Made by a program: the position numbers and the translations under genes
Source of the DNA: Sulfurovaceae bacterium
Lineage (GTDB): Bacteria; Campylobacterota; Campylobacteria; Campylobacterales; Sulfurovaceae
NCBI GenBank assembly: GCA_028714675.1
Contig: JAQTLV010000002.1
Coordinates: forward strand, 124,001 to 188,000
Reading direction: 5' to 3'
Length of the DNA: 64,000 nt
In this document: in pieces, positions 54,180 to 63,163 of the stretch
How the letters are laid out: every line of letters begins with the position of its first letter
Position numbering within the stretch: the stretch's first letter is position 1
Notes under the pieces: generated by a model
Told to the model about the DNA's origin: nothing
The model's input: only the letters and a program-made list of their open reading frames with translations
Databases searched by the model: none

Positions 54180-55187
54180 CTATTTGATACCTTTTATTCT
54201 CCAATGGATTTTTTCTCCAGCATACATCGGTACAACATCTCCATACTTTTGTTCTACCGTCATTTCATTGTCTTCTAATATCACTTTTTTATCTGGAGGA
54301 GTTATGCCATAAATTACTCTTGCATTATCCGAAATAAATTTTTGTAAATTGTTTTCGTTGGATTTTACCATAAAAATTTCAGCCAATTTAGCCAAAGCAA
54401 TTGGAGCTGTAAATACTCCAGCCGCACACCCACAACTCTCTTTTGCATGTTGCGGATGAGGTGCTGAATCTGAGCCAAACATAACTTTTGGATGAGCTTT
54501 TAATGCAACATTTTGTAGGGCATCTCTGTCGTGTGGTCTTTTCGCTATTGGTTTACAAAAAAGATGAGGTTTTAGCATACCACCAGCCACATCATCGAGC
54601 GTAATAAGCAAGTGATGAAGAGTTATGGTGGCATATAAGTTTTCATGTTTTTCTAATGCTTCTACGCTCTCTTTGGTAGTGATATGTTCCATTATGATTT
54701 TGAGTTTTGGAAAAGCAGTTGCTAATTTTTCATATATTGGCACAAACTGAGCTTCTCTATCCATCACAAAACCATTTGTTTCGCCATGTATACAGAGTGG
54801 AAGATTGAGCTCACTCATAGCTTCTAGAGTAGGAGCTAATTTCTTGATATCAAATCCACTCACTCCTCCTTCACTATTTGTAGTAATCCCAGCAGGATAT
54901 AGTTTGATAGCTGTTAGTTCATCGCCAAAGCTTTTTAAAAAATCATAATCATAACTATCTCTAAAAAATAGTGTCATATAGGGCTTGAATGTATCATTTT
55001 TTGTTGCCTGTAAAATTCTTTCTTTATAAGATATTAAATCATCTTTTGTAGTAACTGGGGGAATTAAATTTGGCATTATCAAAGCCCCTGCAAAACTATG
55101 ACTAGTAAGAGGTGCTACGATATTTAACATCTCTTGATCTCTTAAATGTAAGTGCATATCAAGTGGGCTATTTAATACTATTTCCAA
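54180..55187 (-). CDS. pyrC: Dihydroorotase (PyrC)
   Basis: A 335-residue Zn enzyme of pyrimidine synthesis. LDMHLHLRDQEM, YPAGITTNSEGG (Lys replaced region near LYPAG), LCIHGET, MEHITTKESVEALE and FGSDSAPHPQHAKE are typical of the class II enzyme. Overlaps yidD by 10 bases. Confidence 0.93.
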   Translation of the reverse strand: MEIVLNSPLDMHLHLRDQEMLNIVAPLTSHSFAGALIMPNLIPPVTTKDDLISYKERILQATKNDTFKPYMTLFFRDSYDYDFLKSFGDELTAIKLYPAGITTNSEGGVSGFDIKKLAPTLEAMSELNLPLCIHGETNGFVMDREAQFVPIYEKLATAFPKLKIIMEHITTKESVEALEKHENLYATITLHHLLITLDDVAGGMLKPHLFCKPIAKRPHDRDALQNVALKAHPKVMFGSDSAPHPQHAKESCGCAAGVFTAPIALAKLAEIFMVKSNENNLQKFISDNARVIYGITPPDKKVILEDNEMTVEQKYGDVVPMYAGEKIHWRIKGIK

Positions 55188-55522
55188 TCGAAATCCTTTA
55201 AGACATAATAGTGTGTTTTATCTTTCGGCACAAACCAATATTTGATATCTATTTTGCCATAATTGTTGTTAATGTATGGTTTGAGAAGAGAAAATTTTGA
55301 TGGTTTATAACTTATAATTGGATAGTCAATTCCACCTGCGAAGAATTGATTGCATCTTAGTATTCTAATGGTAGAATTTAATGAAGCGCTAAATGGATTT
55401 GTAGTTTCAAATTGCCATGTGGCATATTCCGAACAAGATGGATAGTATCTGCATTTACCTGGCATTAACCTAGAAAAATATTGGTATGTTTTTATGGGGG
55501 CTAAAAAAAACTTTTTTATCAT
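55178..55522 (-). CDS. yidD: YidD, membrane protein insertion factor
   Basis: A 114-residue protein. PIKTYQYFSRLMPGKCRYYPSC, then STIRILRCNQFFAGGIDY, is the YidD signature with conserved Cys. Assists YidC. The C-terminus is longer than usual. Confidence 0.9.
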   Translation of the reverse strand: MIKKFFLAPIKTYQYFSRLMPGKCRYYPSCSEYATWQFETTNPFSASLNSTIRILRCNQFFAGGIDYPIISYKPSKFSLLKPYINNNYGKIDIKYWFVPKDKTHYYVLKDFDWK

Positions 55523-55545
55523 TATGGAATTATACTATAGTATTA

Positions 55546-56820
55546 TTATTTCACATAAAATACTTCACCATTTCTAACAATATATGATGGAGACATGTTT
55601 ATGCTGTGATAAATAGTTGTTCCATATTTTTTGCTGTAGTATTTTAAGAGTAGTTTTTGAAGTGTTGGTTCTGTTGATGGCAAAAACCAACCATTATTGC
55701 TTATGGCTATCATATGCTTTGGTCCATCTTTGTATAACTCTTCACTTGTAGCTTCGTAACATATAGCATTTCTTATTCGTTTATTCTCTAGTTTGTAGTC
55801 AGTAATATTATCGCTAGCAACATAGTCTATGACGCCCTCTTTGAAAAATATTTTATTGATATATTTTCCAAGCCACTGAGGAAGTGGATTTGCTTCGCCA
55901 AATGGCACAAGTACGGCTTTATTTATAACCATTATTTTGTTGTTCGTAAATACATAAGTGCTATTTCTAGGAACATGTTTGTCTAAGTATAATGCGCCTA
56001 TAACCATATCTATTTTTTTAGCTTTTTCTTGAAGTTGCGAAAGAAGTTCCGGCTTCAAGTTTAAAAATAGTGGAAAAACTGATTCTGGAAATACAACAAT
56101 TTTCTTTTTCTGGGTAATTGCTTTGTCTATTTGTTTAAAAAATATTTTAAACATTGAATCTTGATGCGTTTCTTGCCATTTATCATCTACGCTGATATTG
56201 GTTGTAATTATTTTTATGTTCTGCAGTTCTGGTTTTTCTTGTTTTATTATCCACCCACTATAAGCAAATACAATCAACCATAAGAATATAAGTTTGTTTG
56301 AAATTTTAGATAGGACGATTGCACTTAAAACAATAGCAAATTGCCATTTTGTAATTCCTATAAAGCTATCAACAAATACAAGTTCTGGTTTGAACCAGTC
56401 AAATTCAAAAGGATGTATATAGCTAAAACCTAAAAGAAAAAAAGCATGAAATATGCTTATTGGAATTTTTAGAGTTTTTGAAAATTTATTTGACAAAAAA
56501 GCAAAAAACCAAAATAAGAATCCATAAACTAGTGCTACCATAAGTGTTCCTATAGGTATCGCCCATGCCATGTCATAAAACCTAAAACTCAGAAGTATCC
56601 ACCAAAACCAAAATAGTGCTATAAAAAAACCGCTCCAAAACCAAACTCTATTTTTGTTATCGATGATTAGGTATAAACCAAGCAATCCAAACACGGTATT
56701 TATAAATTTATTTTCTATATTTATATATGAAAAGTATATAAATGAAGATAGCAAAATAGCTATACTTAAGCCCTTTAGTATATCATCAGTGGTAAAATAT
56801 TTAAAAATTTTTTTAAACAA
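55546..56820 (-). CDS. lnt: Apolipoprotein N-acyltransferase
   Basis: A 424-residue membrane enzyme that acylates lipoproteins. N-terminal membrane helices are followed by a nitrilase domain with VVFPESVFPLFLN (Glu), MVIGALYLD, LVPFGEANPLP and RNAICYEATS (catalytic Cys). TTG 56820 behind GGAG is the likely start. Divergent from yajC. Confidence 0.9.
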   Translation of the reverse strand: MFKKIFKYFTTDDILKGLSIAILLSSFIYFSYINIENKFINTVFGLLGLYLIIDNKNRVWFWSGFFIALFWFWWILLSFRFYDMAWAIPIGTLMVALVYGFLFWFFAFLSNKFSKTLKIPISIFHAFFLLGFSYIHPFEFDWFKPELVFVDSFIGITKWQFAIVLSAIVLSKISNKLIFLWLIVFAYSGWIIKQEKPELQNIKIITTNISVDDKWQETHQDSMFKIFFKQIDKAITQKKKIVVFPESVFPLFLNLKPELLSQLQEKAKKIDMVIGALYLDKHVPRNSTYVFTNNKIMVINKAVLVPFGEANPLPQWLGKYINKIFFKEGVIDYVASDNITDYKLENKRIRNAICYEATSEELYKDGPKHMIAISNNGWFLPSTEPTLQKLLLKYYSKKYGTTIYHSINMSPSYIVRNGEVFYVK

Positions 56821-56832
56821 AAGGATAACTCC

Positions 56833-57126
56833 ATGAATGGTGCTGAACAAGGAAGTACACTACTATCATTTTTACCTCTAGTTGCTTTATTTGCAATTTT
56901 TTATTTTCTAATCATTAGACCACAGCAAAAACAACAGCAAAAACATAAAGATATGATAAATGCTTTAACCAAAGGTGATAAGGTTATCACAAATGGTGGA
57001 TTGTATGCTGAAATCGTTAAGGTTGAAGAGAATTTTATCAAAATAAAACTAAATGAGAATACTATAGTTAAAATAGACAAAGCGTTTGTGTCTAAAAAAG
57101 TAGATTTGGTAAATGAAGCAGTTTAA
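56833..57126 (+). CDS. yajC: YajC, Sec accessory subunit
   Basis: A 97-residue protein with one membrane helix (LLSFLPLVALFAIFYFLIIR) and the PQQKQQQKH motif. Partner of SecDF; overlaps secD by 14 bases. Confidence 0.95.
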   Translation: MNGAEQGSTLLSFLPLVALFAIFYFLIIRPQQKQQQKHKDMINALTKGDKVITNGGLYAEIVKVEENFIKIKLNENTIVKIDKAFVSKKVDLVNEAV

Positions 57127-58684
57127 TTATAGATTAGCAATATTTGCAATAGCTTTTATTTTTGGTATAGCGTTTTCTCTCCCGACATTAATGCAATCTA
57201 GCTGGGGTAAAAAGATAACATTAGGGCTTGATTTGCAAGGTGGTTTGCATATGGTTTTAGGTGTAAAAACAGATGTTGCCATAGAATCACGCTCAAAATC
57301 CATAGCAACTTCATTGAAGTTTTTAATGGATGAAAACGATATTATATATGACAATCTAGCCATACAAAGCAATGTGATAAAATTTGAACTACTTGATAAT
57401 GATGATGTTGCAAAGCTCAAAGGTTTAGTAACAAAAGAGATTCAAGGTGTGGCTTTAAAAGAGAATAAACTAAATTTCAGTATCGCTTTAACTCCAGAAG
57501 AGATAGCAAAAACAAAACAAAATGCTATATCACAAGCAGTAGAGACTATCAGAAACAGACTTGATATGTATGGTCTTGCAGAACCTACTGTAGCAAAGCA
57601 AGGCGAGGATAAAGTCTTAGTTGAGATAGCAGGTGTGAAAACTGGAGCAGATGAGCAAAGAATCAGAGATTTGATAGCCAAATCTGCTCATCTTCAAATG
57701 ATGGCAGTTGATGAAGAGAGAGCCGCTAGAGTTACTACTATGACAGAGGCAGAGGCGGCTACTTTTGGCGATGTTATATTAAAAGATGTTTCAACAAATG
57801 CACCATATTTGCTAAAAGATGTACCAATACTTGATGGGTCTATGCTAACAGACGCTAGTGTAGGATATAACCAAAGCAATCAGCCAGTTATTAATTTTGA
57901 ATTAAACTCTCAAGGTGCAAAGATTTTTGGAGATTTTTCTGGCAAAAGCATTGGCAAAAGAATGGCAATTGTGCTAGACGATAAGGTTTATTCGGCCCCT
58001 GTTATAAATGAGAGAATTGGTGGTGGAAAAGGTCAAATATCTGGGAGTTTTTCACAACAAGAAGCACATGATGTAGCAATTGCCCTTAGATCAGGTGCAC
58101 TTTTGGCTCCTGTGGTTATAGAGGAAAAAAGAAGCATAGGACCAAGCTTAGGAGCTGATAGTATAAATGCAAGCTTGATGGCTTTGGTCTTTGGATTTTT
58201 AGCAGTTGTTGTATTTATGGCTATTTATTATGGTATTGCTGGGGTAATTGCTGATATTGCCGTAATAGTAAATATATTTTTGATAGTAGCCATAATGTCA
58301 CTCTTTGGTGCCACTCTGACGCTGCCAGGTATGGCCGGTATAGTTTTAACCATAGGGATAGCAGTTGATTCGAATATCATTATAAATGAGAGGGTAAGAG
58401 AAGCTCTACGGCAAGGCATGAGTCTCAAAAAAGCACTTAATGATGGATATTCAAATGGTATGAGAGCTATTTTAGATTCAAACATTACACAAGTTTTAGC
58501 ATGTACTATTTTGTATGCCTATGGAACTGGTGCCATAAAAGGTTTTGCATTGACACTTAGTATAGGTATTTTAGCATCAATGTTAACAGCTATACTTGGT
58601 ACACATGGTGTTTATGATATTTTGTTATCTAAAATAGAAAAAACCAGAAGCTATAATTTTTGGTTTGGTTTAGGGGGCAAATAA
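57113..58684 (+). CDS. secD: SecD, protein-export subunit
   Basis: A 523-residue membrane protein. GKKITLGLDLQGGLHMVLGV, a large periplasmic P1 domain, and the helix region with GIVLTIGIAVDSNIIINERV. Uses the proton gradient to pull preproteins across. Followed 1 base later by secF. Confidence 0.98.
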   Translation: MKQFNYRLAIFAIAFIFGIAFSLPTLMQSSWGKKITLGLDLQGGLHMVLGVKTDVAIESRSKSIATSLKFLMDENDIIYDNLAIQSNVIKFELLDNDDVAKLKGLVTKEIQGVALKENKLNFSIALTPEEIAKTKQNAISQAVETIRNRLDMYGLAEPTVAKQGEDKVLVEIAGVKTGADEQRIRDLIAKSAHLQMMAVDEERAARVTTMTEAEAATFGDVILKDVSTNAPYLLKDVPILDGSMLTDASVGYNQSNQPVINFELNSQGAKIFGDFSGKSIGKRMAIVLDDKVYSAPVINERIGGGKGQISGSFSQQEAHDVAIALRSGALLAPVVIEEKRSIGPSLGADSINASLMALVFGFLAVVVFMAIYYGIAGVIADIAVIVNIFLIVAIMSLFGATLTLPGMAGIVLTIGIAVDSNIIINERVREALRQGMSLKKALNDGYSNGMRAILDSNITQVLACTILYAYGTGAIKGFALTLSIGILASMLTAILGTHGVYDILLSKIEKTRSYNFWFGLGGK

Positions 58685-58685
58685 T

Positions 58686-59657
58686 ATGGAATTGTTTAAA
58701 TCACATAAAGTTTATAATATTTTAGACAAAGGGAAGATATTTTTTGCTATTTCAATTATTGCTTTTTTTGCTGCAATTATATTGGTTTTTACAAAAGGAT
58801 TATCTTTTGGAATTGATTTTGCAGGCGGAACGATAGTTCAGGTTAAATACGAAGGCACAGCACCAATAGATGATATAAGAAGCAGATTATCTAAAAACAA
58901 ACTTTTTGAAAAAGCAACGGTTACACCTTTTGGTTCAGCTGGAGAGATAGTCATAAAAAGTCCAACTGTAAACTCAAATATACAAAATGACACAAGTGAT
59001 GTCATTAAAAGCCTACTTAATGGTAGTGGTAAATTTGAGATTAGAAAAGTTGATATGGTTGGACCAAAAGTTGGCGATGAACTTCGTCAAAAAGGTTTGA
59101 CAGCATTTTTCTTAGCTCTTGGGGTGATACTCTTGTCTGTAACGGTTAGATATGAATTCAGGTTTGCATTAGCCGGTGTTATAGCACTTTTACATGATAT
59201 AATAATAACAATAGGGGCAATATCTCTATTTGAAGTTGATGTAAATTTAGAAACTATAGCGGCAATATTGACAATACTCGGGTATTCTATCCATGACACT
59301 ATCATAGTTTTTGATAGGGTAAGAGAATATGTACAAGAGAGTAAAGAGACTGATTTCAAACAAATTATAAATGAAGCAGTATCTAGAACTCTTGCTAGAA
59401 CTATGCTAACATCTCTAGTGGTATTTTTTGTAATACTCACACTTTATATTTTTGGCGGAGAGATAATGCATGGATTTAGTTTTCCAATGCTTGTAGGCGT
59501 TCTTATAGGAAGTTATAGTTCAGTTTTTGTAGCCGCTCAACTTGTCATGTGGACTGGCTTTGATGTTAAAAAATATAGAGCAAAAATGGCAGAGAAGCAA
59601 AAAAGAGAAAAAGAAAAAGAAAAACTTAGAGCTATGTATGAACAAGGAAGAGTTTAA
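58686..59657 (+). CDS. secF: SecF, protein-export subunit
   Basis: A 323-residue partner of SecD. GLSFGIDFAGGTIVQVKY, LTILGYSIHDTIIVFDRVRE and SRTLARTMLTSLV are typical. Basic C-terminal tail (KQKREKEKEKLRAMYEQG). Confidence 0.98.
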   Translation: MELFKSHKVYNILDKGKIFFAISIIAFFAAIILVFTKGLSFGIDFAGGTIVQVKYEGTAPIDDIRSRLSKNKLFEKATVTPFGSAGEIVIKSPTVNSNIQNDTSDVIKSLLNGSGKFEIRKVDMVGPKVGDELRQKGLTAFFLALGVILLSVTVRYEFRFALAGVIALLHDIIITIGAISLFEVDVNLETIAAILTILGYSIHDTIIVFDRVREYVQESKETDFKQIINEAVSRTLARTMLTSLVVFFVILTLYIFGGEIMHGFSFPMLVGVLIGSYSSVFVAAQLVMWTGFDVKKYRAKMAEKQKREKEKEKLRAMYEQGRV

Positions 59658-59731
59658 AAATACTCATCAATGCTCTTTAACAATATATAAAATTTAATAT
59701 AAACAATAGATATATGATATGGAATTTAAAT

Positions 59732-61387
59732 ATGATAATTAGAATTTTGGCAATACTTGGCTTGTTTTTTTCATTTTCTTTTGGGGATTTGGCTTCTGAG
59801 ATTGAAAAAAAAATAGCAACTTCTGGAATTTCAAAAGATAATATAAGTATATCTATAAAAGAGACAGGCACTAATGGGAAAAAATTAATAGGGCTACATG
59901 AATACACTTCAAGAACTCCAGCATCTGTAATGAAAATTCCAACAACACTTTCTGCTTTGCTGGAGCTTGGAGAAGGCTTTAGGTGGAAAACAGAGTTTTA
60001 TAGCGATGGAAGCATAGATAATGGCATATTGAACGGAAATCTTTTTATAAAAGGTGGCGGAGATCCAGCGCTTTGTACAGAAGATGTTAAAAATATAGTT
60101 TCAAAGCTAAAGTTGGTTGGACTTAAAGCTATAAAAGGGAATATAATAATTGATAGAAATTATTTTGAACCATCAGAAAAAAGAAGTGCATATTTTGATG
60201 AAAATCCATATAGTCCATACAATGCTTTACCAGATGCCATGATGTTTAACCAAAATACAACAACATTATCAATAAATGGTGATTGTATAGATTGTGAAGT
60301 GGATGATAAGAGTTTTGATATAGAAAATGATATAAATTCAAATAGTAATAGATGTGATTGGCCAAAAGTTAAAATTATCGATAGTGTAAGACCAAAGGTT
60401 ATAATTAGTGGCAATATAGCACAAAAATGTGGAACAAAAAAAATAACAAAAATCGTTTCAAAATCATATTTAACTTTTTATCATAGCTTTAGAGAAAATT
60501 TAGCAAAAAATAGTATTAATTTCGATGGAAGACTAGTTATAGGTAGAGTTTCAAGTGAATCAAGAAAAATTTTTACACATTATTCAAAATCACTTTTGGA
60601 GATTGTTGGCGAAACAAATAAAGATAGCAATAATCTTTTTGCAAGACAAATATTTTTAACTCTCGGTGCAGAGATGTTTGAAAGCCCAAGTAATTTAGAC
60701 AAATCAAGAAAAGCTGTTTATCAAACTTTACAAAAGAATGGCATTAATGGCACAGATATGCTCAAAATAGAAAATGGAAGTGGACTATCTAGAACGGCGA
60801 AAGCTTCAACAATTGTTTTTGAGGAGATGTTAGAGCTGGCTTATGCTAAATTTGGTCACAAATGGCTAAATGCTTTATCAATAGCAGGAATTGATGGCAC
60901 TATAAAAACTAGATTTCCAAGTGATTTGAGAAATAGAGTATGGATGAAAACAGGAACCGTGAAGAATGTCAAAAATATAGCAGGATATGTCAAGTCAAAC
61001 GATGGCAAGCTTTATACTGTAGTTATCTTTGTGAATGATTCAAGAGCTCACACGGTAGGCTTTAAGTTAGAAAATGAGATTATAAAACTTTTGGCAAATA
61101 ATGGCAGTGAGTATGTAGATGATTATGTGGAATATGAAAAAGATTCGGTAGTTACAAAAACAGTATCTAGTGGAAATTATTTTATTCAAGTTGGAAGTTT
61201 TGCTTCAAATTCGAGTGCTTCGCTTGAGAGAAAACTAAAAAATTTGGACTATGATTATAAAGTCGTTACAAGTGGAAATGTTAAAAAAGTTTTAGTTGGT
61301 CCATATGCAACAAAAGAAAATGCTAGTAAGAATCTATATGATTTGAGAGAGCAGATAAATCCAGAAGCTTTTATAGTCACATTTTAA
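59732..61387 (+). CDS. dacB: D-Ala-D-Ala carboxypeptidase (PBP4 type) with SPOR domain
   Basis: A 551-residue exported enzyme (signal MIIRILAILGLFFSFSFG). Penicillin-binding motifs: TPASVMKIP (SxxK), DSNNLFAR (SxN), WMKTGTVKN (KTG). The last 75 residues form a SPOR domain (YFIQVGSFASNSSASLERKL), which binds denuded glycan at the division site. SPOR fused to PBP4 is uncommon. Confidence 0.9.
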   Translation: MIIRILAILGLFFSFSFGDLASEIEKKIATSGISKDNISISIKETGTNGKKLIGLHEYTSRTPASVMKIPTTLSALLELGEGFRWKTEFYSDGSIDNGILNGNLFIKGGGDPALCTEDVKNIVSKLKLVGLKAIKGNIIIDRNYFEPSEKRSAYFDENPYSPYNALPDAMMFNQNTTTLSINGDCIDCEVDDKSFDIENDINSNSNRCDWPKVKIIDSVRPKVIISGNIAQKCGTKKITKIVSKSYLTFYHSFRENLAKNSINFDGRLVIGRVSSESRKIFTHYSKSLLEIVGETNKDSNNLFARQIFLTLGAEMFESPSNLDKSRKAVYQTLQKNGINGTDMLKIENGSGLSRTAKASTIVFEEMLELAYAKFGHKWLNALSIAGIDGTIKTRFPSDLRNRVWMKTGTVKNVKNIAGYVKSNDGKLYTVVIFVNDSRAHTVGFKLENEIIKLLANNGSEYVDDYVEYEKDSVVTKTVSSGNYFIQVGSFASNSSASLERKLKNLDYDYKVVTSGNVKKVLVGPYATKENASKNLYDLREQINPEAFIVTF

Positions 61388-61388
61388 A

Positions 61389-61417
61389 TTGCACTTTGGA
61401 TATAATAATCCTATAAT
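61389..61417 (+). promoter_or_regulatory. Sigma70-type promoter
   Basis: TTGCAC, 17 bases, TATAAT, 20 bases before the aminotransferase start. The -35 box begins 1 base after the dacB stop. Confidence 0.5.
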
Positions 61418-61437
61418 AAAAATTAAGAGAATTTTAT

Positions 61438-62559
61438 ATGAATTTTGAACCATATCCATTTGAGAAATTATCAATGCTGCTAGAAGGCATTGAGCCAAAC
61501 AAAGACTATAGCCCATTGGCACTTACTATCGGTGAGCCACAGTTTGAAACGCCAGATTTTATACAAAATGCCTTGAGAGATAATTTATCTTTGTTAAATA
61601 AGTATCCAAAAAGTAGTGGCGAAGATTTTTTATATGATGGCATAAAAACTTATCTTGCCAACAGATTTGATTTGAGCCTTAAAAATTCACAAATTATTCC
61701 AACTTTTGGAACTAGAGAAGTGCTTTTTAATTTTCCTCAATTTTTACTTTTTGATAAACTAGATCCAGTGATGGCATTTTCAAATCCATTCTATCAAATA
61801 TATGAAGGAGCTGCAATTGCATCAAGAGCAAAAGTGATTCATCTTGATTTGGATAAAAACAACAATTTTTTACCAAAAATAGACAGAGATAAATTAAAAG
61901 ATGTAGATTTGGTAATACTAAATTCACCAAATAATCCAACATCTTCTGTTATGAGTTCTGAAGATATGCAAGAATGGATAAAATTGGCTTTAGAGTACGA
62001 TTTTGTATTGCTTAATGATGAGTGTTATGTTGATTTGTATACAGATGAACCGTTGCCGTCTATTTTAAATGCATCCATAGAAGTTAGAAACTGTGATTTT
62101 AAAAATGTATTAGTTGCTAATTCTATCTCAAAAAGATCAAGTGCACCAGGGCTAAGAAGTGGCTTTTTGGCTGGAGATGAAAATATACTAAGAGAATATA
62201 TGAAGTACAGAACATATATAGGATGTGCATCTCCTTTGCCGCTTCAGTATGCTTCAGCTTCAGCTTGGAGCGATAGCAAACATGCAGATTTTTTTAGAAA
62301 TAAATACAAAAAGAATTTTGAAATAGCAAAAGATATTTTGGGCATTACTCCTCCGAAGGCAACATTTTATATATGGCTAGAAGTTGATGATGAGCTTGAA
62401 TTTACAAAAAGATTATATAAAGAATATAATTTAAAAGTTCTCCCAGGATCATTTTTGGGCAGAAATGGTGTAGGTGAAAAGTATGTTAGGTTGGCTCTTG
62501 TTTACGATGAAGAAATAACAAAAGATGCTCTAAGTAGAATCAAAAAAGCATTAAAATAA
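61438..62559 (+). CDS. dapC: Class I aminotransferase, probable N-succinyl-DAP type
   Basis: A 373-residue PLP enzyme. SPLALTIGEPQFETPDF, LNSPNNPTSSVMS, LNDECYVDLYTDEP, and the PLP Lys in NSISKRSSAPGLRSGFLAGD. In Campylobacterota enzymes of this type are assigned to lysine/DAP synthesis. The substrate is inferred, not proven. Confidence 0.8.
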   Translation: MNFEPYPFEKLSMLLEGIEPNKDYSPLALTIGEPQFETPDFIQNALRDNLSLLNKYPKSSGEDFLYDGIKTYLANRFDLSLKNSQIIPTFGTREVLFNFPQFLLFDKLDPVMAFSNPFYQIYEGAAIASRAKVIHLDLDKNNNFLPKIDRDKLKDVDLVILNSPNNPTSSVMSSEDMQEWIKLALEYDFVLLNDECYVDLYTDEPLPSILNASIEVRNCDFKNVLVANSISKRSSAPGLRSGFLAGDENILREYMKYRTYIGCASPLPLQYASASAWSDSKHADFFRNKYKKNFEIAKDILGITPPKATFYIWLEVDDELEFTKRLYKEYNLKVLPGSFLGRNGVGEKYVRLALVYDEEITKDALSRIKKALK

Positions 62560-62572
62560 AAAAAGGATTGTT

Positions 62573-63163
62573 TTGAACGCAGATGAAATAAATATAGAAG
62601 AGTTGAAGCAAAATAATGATTTTTTGGATTTTTTAAAAACTTTAGAAGTACAAATGAAAGAAGAATCGAGTATAGTAAAAGGTTATCAACTTTTAGATGC
62701 AAAAATTTTAATGAATGATAACGAAGATGAAATAAACGATATATTTACTTTTTTAGTTTCTAGCTCTTTTGATAAATTGTCTGATAAGTTGGCAAATAAT
62801 CTTAAATTTAATATCAAAGATAGTGAAGATTTGTTTACAGCAAGAGCAATGTATGAACATGCCTTGCAACTATATAGTGAAGATGACAAAAAAGGCGCAA
62901 AAGAGTTATTTTTAGCACTTGCTCATACAATTGATGATGATGATTTGAGTGAATCTATGCTTATACATTCTGCAATTGTTATGGCTGGATATAGTTTTGA
63001 TGAATTTATTGATAAATTAGTTGATAGCAATATAGATACAACAAGTGATACATCATATTTTATTCAAGATTTTACGCAGCCAAAAGACACTTTAATGACT
63101 ATGTTGGCTAAATATATAAATGAAGCAAAAAATATACTATTCAAAATAGAAGGAGCTAAATAA
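62573..63163 (+). CDS. Unknown helical protein upstream of murC
   Basis: A 196-residue acidic protein, TTG start behind AAAGGA. Mostly helical, with FTARAMYEHALQLYSEDDKKG resembling a TPR helix pair. It overlaps murC as TAATG. Function unknown. Confidence 0.7.
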   Translation: MNADEINIEELKQNNDFLDFLKTLEVQMKEESSIVKGYQLLDAKILMNDNEDEINDIFTFLVSSSFDKLSDKLANNLKFNIKDSEDLFTARAMYEHALQLYSEDDKKGAKELFLALAHTIDDDDLSESMLIHSAIVMAGYSFDEFIDKLVDSNIDTTSDTSYFIQDFTQPKDTLMTMLAKYINEAKNILFKIEGAK

